Of a DNA stretch of 5,843 bases, positions 1 through 5,190 are shown in pieces. The notes under the pieces are model-generated. The model was not told where the DNA came from. It searched no databases and was given only the letters and a program-made list of their open reading frames with translations. Where the stretch lies: contig JAFXCU010000167.1 of assembly GCA_017521345.1 (NCBI GenBank), positions 1 to 5,843 on the forward strand, given 5' to 3'. Source of the stretch: Ruminiclostridium sp. Its GTDB lineage: Bacteria; Bacillota_A; Clostridia; Oscillospirales; Oscillospiraceae. Every line of letters begins with the position of its first letter. The first letter of the stretch is position 1. Made by a program: the position numbers and the translations under genes.

Positions 1-857
1 AGGAACTCGGTGCCTTCCTCCATGATGGTCAGGTCGGCAGCCCAGTTGGTGTCAAAGACCTCGTCAAAGCCCATGCGGCGCAGGGCAGCTGCCAGCTTGC
101 CGGTCTCGGAGGTGCCTGCGGGCTGGCCGAAGCACTCGGCGATGCCCACGCGGACAGCGGGAGCGGGCTGGACCACCACGTGCTTGTTGGGATTGTTCAG
201 GGCACGCAGGACACGGTCCTTGTGGCTGGTCTCCTTCAGGGCGCCAACGGGGCAGACCACGGTGCACTGACCGCAGTAGGTGCAGTCGGTGCTGCCGATG
301 GGCAGGTTGAAGGCGGGGGAGATGACGGTGTCGAAGCCGCGGTTGGCAGCGGTCAGAACAGAAGTGGTCTGGATCTTCTGGCAGACGCTGACGCAGCGGC
401 GGCACAGGATGCACTTGTTGGGGTCGCGGGTCAGGGACTCGGACACGTCGATGGGGTGCAGGGAACGCTCGCCCTCGTAGTGGGAGGCGTCCACGCCCAG
501 CTCACGGCCCAGAGCCTGGAATTCGCAGTCCTGGTTGCGGTTGCAGGTCAGGCACTGCTTGTCGTGGTTGGAGAGCAGCAGCTCATACATGGTCTTGCGT
601 GCTTCCAGCACACGGGCGTTGTTGGTGTTGATGACCATGCCGTCCTTGGCTTCCACCATGCAGGAGGCCTGCAGGTTCTTGGCGGGAGGGCTGACCTGCT
701 CCACCACACAGATACGGCAGGCGCCGTACTTATGGATGCCTTCCAGATAGCACAGCTTGGGGATGTGAATGCCGTTGAGCTCGGCGGCCTGCAGGATGGT
801 GCTGCCGGCGGGAGCTATGCATTCTTTCCCGTTTATGGTGAGTCTGATATCTGCCAT
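1..857 (-). CDS. hydA: [FeFe]-hydrogenase catalytic subunit HydA (3' end cut by window edge)
   Basis: This is the catalytic subunit of a soluble multimeric [FeFe]-hydrogenase, which makes or oxidises H2 at an H-cluster. About 285 residues are visible, starting MADIRLTING. In order: a NuoG-like [2Fe-2S] domain (C36, C47, C50, C66), a His-Cys3 [4Fe-4S] site (H98, C102, C105, C111), and a two-cluster ferredoxin domain (C149, C152, C155, C159 and C192, C195, C198, C202). From about residue 226 the H-cluster domain begins, with the family-typical FDTNWAADLTIMEEGTEFL at the edge. The three active-site cysteine motifs of that domain lie outside the window, so catalytic competence cannot be confirmed. 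The order of N-terminal domains is that of the HydABC-type (group A3) enzyme. The start is fixed by a strong ribosome site that overlaps the end of hydB, five bases after its stop codon. This is the third gene of hydC-hydB-hydA. The main alternative, a NuoG-like subunit without an H-cluster, is disfavoured by the H-cluster domain start. Confidence 0.93.
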   Translation of the reverse strand, partial: MADIRLTINGKECIAPAGSTILQAAELNGIHIPKLCYLEGIHKYGACRICVVEQVSPPAKNLQASCMVEAKDGMVINTNNARVLEARKTMYELLLSNHDKQCLTCNRNQDCEFQALGRELGVDASHYEGERSLHPIDVSESLTRDPNKCILCRRCVSVCQKIQTTSVLTAANRGFDTVISPAFNLPIGSTDCTYCGQCTVVCPVGALKETSHKDRVLRALNNPNKHVVVQPAPAVRVGIAECFGQPAGTSETGKLAAALRRMGFDEVFDTNWAADLTIMEEGTEF

Positions 858-862
858 TTCAC

Positions 863-3800
863 TTACCTCCTGTCGCAACGCAGGCAGCGGCTGGCCTCAG
901 CACGGGCATCCAGCTCGTGCATGCCCAGGTTACGCTCGACGAAGCTGCCGACTGCTTGTTCCGCCTCGATCTGTCTGGTCAGGAAGCGGTTGTGAGGAAC
1001 GATGTCGCCCTCGATGTGATAGTCAGTGATCTCCTGCTCGAAGCCCTTATCCAGGACGCCGGAGCCGCCCAGGTACTTGTCGATGCCGGATGCGGCAACC
1101 TTTGCCTCGTACACGGCGTTGACGATATCCTTGGGACCACGGTGTGCGTCGCCGCCCACGAAGACGCCGGGCATAGAGGTTGCCTGGGTGTAGCGGTCAG
1201 CCACGACACGGTCGCCGTTGAGCTTGATGCGGCCCTTGAAGAAGGCGGTGTCGGGAGTCTGGGAGATGGCGGGAATGACCACGTCGAACTCTTCCACGTA
1301 GGATTCGCCGCTGGGAACGGCCTTGCGGCGGCCGGAGCTGTCGAACTGACCCAGCTTCTGCTTCATGACGCAGATGCTGTTGAGCTTGCCGCCAATGCCG
1401 ATGAACTCGGTGGGGTTGGACAGGGTGCGGATCTGCACGCCCTCTTCCAGAGCGTCCTTAATCTCCACCTTATCTGCGGGCATGTCTTCCTCGGTACGAC
1501 GGTAGAGCATGATGACTTCCTTGGCGCCCAGACGCAGAGCGGTACGGGCGGAGTCGATGGCGGTGTTGCCGCCGCCCACGACGGCCACCTTCTTGCCGGT
1601 GAAGTCCAGGTCCTTCTGGAGCCACACGCGCTTGAGGAAGTCCAGGCCGTGGTAGACGCCTTCCAGGTCCTCGCCGGGAATGCCCATATGCAGGGTCTTC
1701 TGGGCACCGATGGCGATGAAGACGGCGTCATAGTTGTCACGGAGGGCACGGAAGGAGATGTCCTCGCCCACCTTGGTGTTGCAGATGATGTTCACGCCGG
1801 TCTTGACGATGTGGCCGATCTCACGCTCGATGATGTTCAGAGGCAGACGGTAGTCGGGGATGCCGAAGGTCATGATGCCGCCGGGACGGCTCTCAGCTTC
1901 GTACACGTCCACGTGGTAGCCCAGGCGGGCCAGGTAGTAGGCGCAGGTCAGACCGGAGGGGCCGGAGCCGATGATGGCCACGGTCTTGTCGATCTTCTTC
2001 TTGGGCTTCAGATCCTCATCGGAGGGGAAGCCGTGGGCGTAGGCCCAGTCGGTGGCGAAGCGCTTGAGCTCGCAGATGTTCATGGCCTCGTCCACGCTGC
2101 CGCGGCGGCAGCGGCTCTCGCAGGGGTGAGTACAGACACGGCCGCAGATGCCGGAGAAGGGGTTGTCTCGCAGCATGATGCGGGCAGCGCCCATGTAGTC
2201 GCCGGTGGCAATGAGGCTCATGTAGCCGGGGATGTTGATGCCGGCGGGGCAGGTGTTCTCACAGGGGCTGGAGACCAGCTCGGAGCAGACACCTGCGGTG
2301 CAGCGCTTCTCGATGATGTGCTCTTCGTACTCATCACGGAAGTACTTCAGGGTGGACAGAACGGGGTTGGGAGCGGTCTGGCCCAGGCCGCACATGGCGG
2401 TGTCCTTGATGATGCCGCCCAGGTGCTCCAGGGTCTCGATGTCGCTCTTCTTGCCCTCACCGGCCACAATGCGGTTGAGGATCTCCAGCATACGCTTGGT
2501 GCCCACACGGCAGGCAGTACATTTGCCGCAGGATTCCTCCTGGATGAAGTCCAGGTAGAAGCGGGCGGTGTCCACCATGCAGGTGTCCTCGTCCATGACG
2601 ATCAGGCCGCCGGAGCCCACGATGGAGCCCAGAGCTGCCAGGGATTCATAGTCCAGGGGGGTGTTGATGTTTTCGGCGGTGATACAGCCGCCGGAGGGGC
2701 CGCCGGTCTGGGCGGACTTGAACTTCTTGCCGTTGGGGATGCCGCCGCCGATGGAGTAGATGACCTCGGACAGGGGGGTGCCCATGGGGACTTCCACCAG
2801 GCCGGTGTTGACGATGTTGCCGGAGAGGGCAAAGACCTTGGTGCCGGGGCTCTTCTCGGTGCCGAACTGGCGGAACCAGTCTGCGCCGTTGAGCATGATG
2901 GCGGGAACGGTAGCCAGGGTCTCCACGTTGTTGATGATGGAGGGCTTGCCGAACAGGCCGCTCTGGAAGGGGAAGGGGGGCTTCTGTCTGGGCTCGCCGC
3001 GCTGACCCTCAACGGATGCCAGCAGAGCGGTCTCCTCGCCGCAGACGAAGGCGCCTGCGCCGATGCGGATCTCGATGTCGAAATCGAAGCCGGAGCCCAT
3101 GATGTCCTTGCCCAGCAGGCCTTCCTCACGGGCCATCCGCATAGCATCCTCCAGACGGTGGATGGCGATGGGATACTCGGCACGGATGTAGACAACGCCG
3201 TGGTTTGCGCCGATGGCATAGCCGCCGATCAGCATACCTTCAATGACGCTGTGGGGGTCGCCTTCAAAGACGGAACGGTCCATGAATGCACCGGGGTCGC
3301 CTTCGTCGGCGTTGCAGATGATGTACTTTTCGTCGCCGGGCTGGTTGTAGGCAGCTTCCCACTTAACGCCTGCGGGGAAGCCTGCGCCGCCGCGGCCCCG
3401 GAGACCGGACTTCTTCATCTCTTCGATGACTTCAATGCGGTCGCCCTTCTCCAGGATGCGGGCCAGGGCCAGATAGCCGTCTTTGGCCACGTAGCTGTTG
3501 ATGCAGTTGACGTCGATCAGGCCGCAGTTGCGCAGGGCGATACGGACCTGGTCACGGAAGAAGGCCACATCCTTGATGTTGGCCACACGCTTCTTCTGGA
3601 CGGAGTCATAGAAGGTGTACTCATTGACGGGCTCGCCGCCGATGAAGTGCTTCTTCACCACGTCCTTGACCCGCTCGGGGGTCATTTCGGTGTAGTAGGT
3701 CTCGTCGGGCAGGATGTACACGACGGGGCCCACGGCGCAGGTGCCCATGCAGCCGCGCTCGATAACGGCTACCTTGTCGGACAGGCCGGCGGCTTCCAGT

Positions 3801-3946
3801 TCCTCCACCATGGCGTCACGGACAGCCTTACAGCCAGAGGACACGCAGCCGGTGCCGTAACATACCAGGGCCAGATAGTCGTACTGACCGATCTTTTCCT
3901 GATAGGCTTCCTTCATGGCCTGAAGGTCAGCAATGCTTCTGATCAT
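863..3946 (-). CDS. hydB: HydB-type NADH/FMN subunit fused to an NfnB/GltD-like FAD-NADPH module
   Basis: The 1027-residue protein is the flavin and nucleotide-binding subunit of a cytoplasmic hydrogenase complex. Domains in order: a thioredoxin-like [2Fe-2S] domain (C29, C34, C66, C70); a NuoF core with the glycine-rich GLRGRGGAGFPAG (181-193), NADEGDPGAF (212-221) and GAGAFVCGEETAL (296-308); an SLBB-like stretch (about 375-420); and a [4Fe-4S] site (C473, C476, C479, C519). H543, C549 and C554 follow with spacing like the zinc site I recall in HydB. Ordinary HydB then ends in a two-cluster ferredoxin domain. Here a GltD/NfnB-type module follows instead: Fe-S cysteines (C562, C566, C601, C605, C609, C613, C625), a FAD-binding GSGPSG (660-665), an NADPH-binding GGGNTA (791-796) with R816-R817, and a FAD-contacting GVFVGGDA (927-934). 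The tail ends RCLRCDRR. The start ATG overlaps the hydC stop (ATGA) and has AAGGAGGT 8 nt upstream. The reading frame is continuous, so the fusion is real unless the assembly is wrong. Inferred role: it joins NADH, NADPH and ferredoxin chemistry to HydA. Direct coupling to both nucleotides is unproven. Confidence 0.93.
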   Translation of the reverse strand: MIRSIADLQAMKEAYQEKIGQYDYLALVCYGTGCVSSGCKAVRDAMVEELEAAGLSDKVAVIERGCMGTCAVGPVVYILPDETYYTEMTPERVKDVVKKHFIGGEPVNEYTFYDSVQKKRVANIKDVAFFRDQVRIALRNCGLIDVNCINSYVAKDGYLALARILEKGDRIEVIEEMKKSGLRGRGGAGFPAGVKWEAAYNQPGDEKYIICNADEGDPGAFMDRSVFEGDPHSVIEGMLIGGYAIGANHGVVYIRAEYPIAIHRLEDAMRMAREEGLLGKDIMGSGFDFDIEIRIGAGAFVCGEETALLASVEGQRGEPRQKPPFPFQSGLFGKPSIINNVETLATVPAIMLNGADWFRQFGTEKSPGTKVFALSGNIVNTGLVEVPMGTPLSEVIYSIGGGIPNGKKFKSAQTGGPSGGCITAENINTPLDYESLAALGSIVGSGGLIVMDEDTCMVDTARFYLDFIQEESCGKCTACRVGTKRMLEILNRIVAGEGKKSDIETLEHLGGIIKDTAMCGLGQTAPNPVLSTLKYFRDEYEEHIIEKRCTAGVCSELVSSPCENTCPAGINIPGYMSLIATGDYMGAARIMLRDNPFSGICGRVCTHPCESRCRRGSVDEAMNICELKRFATDWAYAHGFPSDEDLKPKKKIDKTVAIIGSGPSGLTCAYYLARLGYHVDVYEAESRPGGIMTFGIPDYRLPLNIIEREIGHIVKTGVNIICNTKVGEDISFRALRDNYDAVFIAIGAQKTLHMGIPGEDLEGVYHGLDFLKRVWLQKDLDFTGKKVAVVGGGNTAIDSARTALRLGAKEVIMLYRRTEEDMPADKVEIKDALEEGVQIRTLSNPTEFIGIGGKLNSICVMKQKLGQFDSSGRRKAVPSGESYVEEFDVVIPAISQTPDTAFFKGRIKLNGDRVVADRYTQATSMPGVFVGGDAHRGPKDIVNAVYEAKVAASGIDKYLGGSGVLDKGFEQEITDYHIEGDIVPHNRFLTRQIEAEQAVGSFVERNLGMHELDARAEASRCLRCDRR
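865..871 (-). promoter_or_regulatory. Ribosome-binding site of hydA
   Basis: On the minus strand AGGAGGT lies 7 nt before the ATG at 857. It overlaps the last codons and first base of the TAA stop of hydB, so a ribosome terminating on hydB sits on the hydA initiation site. This suggests translational coupling and fixes the hydA start. Confidence 0.85.
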
Positions 3947-4491
3947 GCGTCAGCACCTCCTTCATTGTTCTCGTCGGCATCTTCATACAGAGACAGGATG
4001 CCCTTGAGTTTGGCGGGAGTGACCTGCTTGTAGACGTCGTCGTCGATCATGATGGCAGGAGCCAGACCGCAGGCGCCGATGCAGCGGACGATCTCGAAGG
4101 TGAACTGACCGTCCTCGGTGGTGCAGCCCACTTCCACGTTCAGGTTGCGCTTGATGGCGTCAACCACCTTCTGGCCGCCGCGGACATAACATGCGGTGCC
4201 CTGGCACATACGGATGGTGTGCTTGCCCTTCTTCTGGGTGGAGAAGAAGGAGTAGAAGCTGACAACACCGTGGATCTCAGAGACGGGGATGTTCATCTTG
4301 CGGGCGATGAACTCCTGGAGTTCGGGGGGAAGGTAACCATAGATCTCCTGAGCTGCGTGCAGCACCATGATCAGGCTGCCTTCCTTGTCTTTGTATGACT
4401 CGATCACTTGAGCGATCTCGGCATACTTCTCTTCGTCGGTCTGGCTCTCGTGATCATGCTCGAAGGCCAGCTTTTCCAGACTCAGACTCAT
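3943..4491 (-). CDS. hydC: NuoE-like [2Fe-2S] subunit HydC
   Basis: This 182-residue protein is the small thioredoxin-fold [2Fe-2S] subunit that pairs with the NuoF-like subunit in complex I, NAD-dependent formate dehydrogenases and HydABC hydrogenases. The N-terminal half is the helical NuoE region, with LHAAQEIYGYLPPELQEFIA (44-63) followed by IPVSEIHGVVSFYSFF (68-83). The cluster ligands are C96 and C101 (CQGTAC) and C137 and C141 (CIGAC), the standard C-x4-C...C-x3-C pattern. The length is close to the usual NuoE size. I chose the start MSLSLEKLAF because AGGAG lies 8 nt upstream. An in-frame ATG at 4521 would add ten residues (MQFYCKGESL) but has no ribosome site. The gene is first in the operon, behind a leader of about 270 nt. 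Its acidic C-terminal tail (EDADENNEGG) is unremarkable. In this setting it belongs to the hydrogenase rather than to respiratory complex I. Confidence 0.94.
   Translation of the reverse strand: MSLSLEKLAFEHDHESQTDEEKYAEIAQVIESYKDKEGSLIMVLHAAQEIYGYLPPELQEFIARKMNIPVSEIHGVVSFYSFFSTQKKGKHTIRMCQGTACYVRGGQKVVDAIKRNLNVEVGCTTEDGQFTFEIVRCIGACGLAPAIMIDDDVYKQVTPAKLKGILSLYEDADENNEGGADA
3955..3962 (-). promoter_or_regulatory. Ribosome-binding site of hydB
   Basis: AAGGAGGT on the minus strand sits 8 nt before the hydB ATG at 3946, inside the last codons of hydC. Together with the ATGA stop/start overlap at 3943-3946 it points to translational coupling and matched subunit amounts. Confidence 0.85.
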
Positions 4492-4499
4492 AAGGCTCT

Positions 4500-4506
4500 C
4501 TCCTTT
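4500..4506 (-). promoter_or_regulatory. Ribosome-binding site of hydC
   Basis: The minus strand reads AAAGGAG here, 8 nt before the ATG at 4491. It decides the hydC start against the upstream in-frame ATG at 4521. The same purine run is complementary to the loops of two hairpins further upstream in the leader. Confidence 0.75.
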
Positions 4507-4531
4507 ACAATAGAATTGCATATTTCAGCAT

Positions 4532-4557
4532 CCGGCGGGAGGGGAGACCTCCGCCGG
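4532..4557 (-). promoter_or_regulatory. GC-rich leader hairpin near the hydC ribosome site
   Basis: CCGGCGG (4532-4538) pairs with CCGCCGG (4551-4557), then AGG (4540-4542) pairs with CCT (4548-4550). One base (4539) is bulged and the loop is five bases (4543-4547). The minus-strand loop reads UCUCC, complementary to GGAGA of the hydC ribosome site about 40 nt downstream. No U run follows on the minus strand, so it is not a classical terminator. A role in translation control is inference. Confidence 0.55.
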
Positions 4558-4601
4558 CCCGGTGGATGGGAGGGGGCGACAGCAGGACGGATACTGTACA
4601 G

Positions 4602-4632
4602 ATGACCGACAGAAAAGAGGCCTGTCGGTCAT
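4602..4632 (-). promoter_or_regulatory. Perfect 11-bp inverted repeat in the hyd leader
   Basis: ATGACCGACAG (4602-4612) and CTGTCGGTCAT (4622-4632) are exact inverted repeats around a 9-nt loop. In the minus-strand transcript the loop contains CUCUUUU, which could pair over seven positions (one G-U) with AAAGGAG of the hydC ribosome site. No U run follows on either strand, so this is not a terminator. It is either a leader RNA element or a protein-binding inverted repeat. No known family was recognised. Confidence 0.6.
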
Positions 4633-4687
4633 TGGGGTGAAAGGATCGGATGGGAAGGACCGGGACTGGCATAGGGTGCTCTGTGTG

Positions 4688-4721
4688 AAAAAATGCAAAT
4701 CCAGGTGGGGTCTTCTTGCAT
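4688..4721 (-). terminator. Possible weak attenuator hairpin in the leader
   Basis: On the minus strand AUGCAA (from 4721) can pair with UUGCAU (ending at 4693) across a 17-nt loop, and the strand runs straight on into a U tract (4688-4693 are all A on the plus strand). The stem has only two G-C pairs and a large loop, so it is weak. It is listed as a candidate early-termination site about 70 nt into the leader. Confidence 0.22.
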
Positions 4722-4748
4722 CCGAAGGTATCCTGCAGTGTCAATATA

Positions 4749-4763
4749 TTGCTACAATAGCAA
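4749..4763. promoter_or_regulatory. Palindrome overlapping the hyd transcription start (candidate operator)
   Basis: TTGCTACAATAGCAA has perfect 6-bp arms (TTGCTA/TAGCAA) around 3 bp. It begins 4 bp downstream of the -10 box and covers the predicted +1 position, a typical repressor location. Fermentative hydrogenase operons in Clostridia are often controlled by Rex, but the Rex consensus as I know it has TTGTTAA arms separated by 4 bp. This site differs in arm sequence and spacing, so the regulator is left unnamed. Confidence 0.4.
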
Positions 4764-4767
4764 GTAT

Positions 4768-4796
4768 ATAATACCTTGAAACGTTCCTTTTGTCAA
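4768..4796 (-). promoter_or_regulatory. Sigma-A promoter of the hydCBA operon
   Basis: On the minus strand there is a perfect -35 box TTGACA (4796-4791), a 17-bp spacer (4790-4774) and a -10 box TATTAT (4773-4768, five of six consensus bases). The predicted transcription start is near 4761. It points into hydC, and no other gene lies between. Confidence 0.8.
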
Positions 4797-5049
4797 TGGG
4801 AGCGAAAACGGGGGAAATGAAATGTTTTTTGGATAAAAGTGCGGAAAAGATGGGTAATTTAGAGTGAAACTCGCTTAAACGGAATGGGTATAAGAAAAAA
4901 TAATGGAAAATAAAGAATTTTTTGAAAAAAGAGAAGAAAACTTTTTTGAAGGGGATGATTCATTTTGCCTGCTTTCTTGTGAAAATGAAGGAAAACATGA
5001 CTTGACAGGGCAGTCTTTTGCGGAGTAAAGCGGGAGAAATCCTGCATTT
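4797..5049. other. AT-rich intergenic stretch with no gene seen
   Basis: The base composition changes sharply from the GC-rich genes to A/T-rich runs, for example around 4890-4950. No open frame here has both a ribosome site and recognisable protein character. It may supply upstream promoter contacts or regulator sites for the operon. The low-GC inverted repeat at 4925-4947 is probably a composition effect. Confidence 0.5.
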
Positions 5050-5151
5050 ATGAGGCTGCTGCCTCTGGCGGCGGCCTCAATGAAGCACGCCTGCGGCGCA
5101 TGAAGTGGGGCTGATGGCCCCATGAAGCGGCCCCTTTGGGGGCCGATGAAG
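5050..5151. repeat. Array of GC-rich hairpins separated by the hexamer ATGAAG
   Basis: ATGAAG occurs at 5080, 5100, 5122 and 5146, with a variant ATGAGG at 5050. Between successive copies sit self-complementary segments of different sequence. 5051-5079 forms 13 pairs including two T-G with a TCT loop. 5088-5098 has 4 strict pairs, extended by two wobbles on the minus strand. 5106-5122 has 6 pairs with a TGATG loop. 5128-5145 has 7 perfect pairs with a TTTG loop. The last ATGAAG runs directly into the terminator stem of the upstream gene. The spacing is 30, 20, 22 and 24 bases. The constant linkers with changing stems look like a structured RNA or a repeat family. I do not recognise a named one. 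Confidence 0.6.
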
Positions 5152-5182
5152 AAAAAGAGAGCGTGCCGGAACGGCACGCTCT
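5152..5182 (-). terminator. Intrinsic terminator of the SHOCT-protein gene
   Basis: AGAGCGTGCC (5158-5167) and GGCACGCTCT (5173-5182) form a perfect 10-bp stem with a 5-nt loop. On the minus strand the stem is followed by C and then TTTTT (5156-5152). It lies 8 nt after the stop codon of the gene at 5191-5823. On the plus strand no T run follows, so it acts in one direction. Confidence 0.88.
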
Positions 5183-5190
5183 TGGAAGGG

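Larger units (their letters stand above)
4492..4761 (-). other. Long structured 5' leader of the hyd operon
   Basis: Between the predicted transcription start (near 4761) and hydC lie about 270 nt with no convincing gene. The minus-strand RNA holds a weak hairpin followed by a U run (4688-4721), a perfect 11-bp hairpin (4602-4632), a GC-rich hairpin (4532-4557), and the ribosome site. A leader this long and folded suggests post-initiation control, but I do not recognise a riboswitch class, a T-box or an RNA-binding-protein site. The leader extent depends on the promoter call. Confidence 0.5.

Noticed and set aside
180..995. A 271-residue plus-strand open frame
   Set aside because: It is antisense to hydA, whose translation gives every expected Fe-S ligand. 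The antisense product is low-complexity Gly/Val/Ala/Leu with no recognisable feature.
863..3946. HydB as complex I NuoF, or as two genes joined by a sequencing error
   Set aside because: The neighbouring gene has an H-cluster domain, which points to hydrogenase. The frame is continuous across the junction with no homopolymer that would suggest a lost stop, and no ribosome site or start precedes the GltD-like part.
917..4033. A 1038-residue open frame on the plus strand
   Set aside because: It lies wholly antisense to hydB and the end of hydC, has the repetitive Ala/Gly/Val/Asp composition of a frame opened by GC-rich codon bias, and shows no domain. The minus-strand protein has dozens of recognisable motifs.
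4492..4521. Alternative upstream start of hydC adding ten residues
   Set aside because: No ribosome site precedes the ATG at 4521, whereas the internal ATG at 4491 has AGGAG at ideal spacing and gives a normal NuoE length.
4532..4557. Intrinsic terminator upstream of hydC
   Set aside because: The stem is strong, but no U tract follows on the minus strand, and none on the plus strand either.
4749..4763. Canonical Rex operator
   Set aside because: The arms are TTGCTA with a 3-bp centre, not TTGTTAA with 4 bp. The position is right but the sequence is not.
4925..4947. Inverted repeat AAAAAAG/CTTTTTT
   Set aside because: It is a homopolymer-based 7-bp stem in an AT-rich stretch, expected from composition and far from any gene end.
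5002..5031. Plus-strand promoter that would transcribe the hairpin array
   Set aside because: TTGACA at 5002-5007 is perfect, but the best -10 at 17-18 bp (GTAAAG or TAAAGC) matches poorly, so it is not called.
4859..5047. A 62-residue minus-strand open frame
   Set aside because: It has no ribosome site, falls in AT-rich intergenic DNA and gives a Phe/Leu/Lys-rich product as expected from the A/T runs.
5050..5182. CRISPR array
   Set aside because: The constant element is only six bases and the intervals are self-complementary and 20-30 bases long. There is no 23-40-base repeat and no cas gene in the window.
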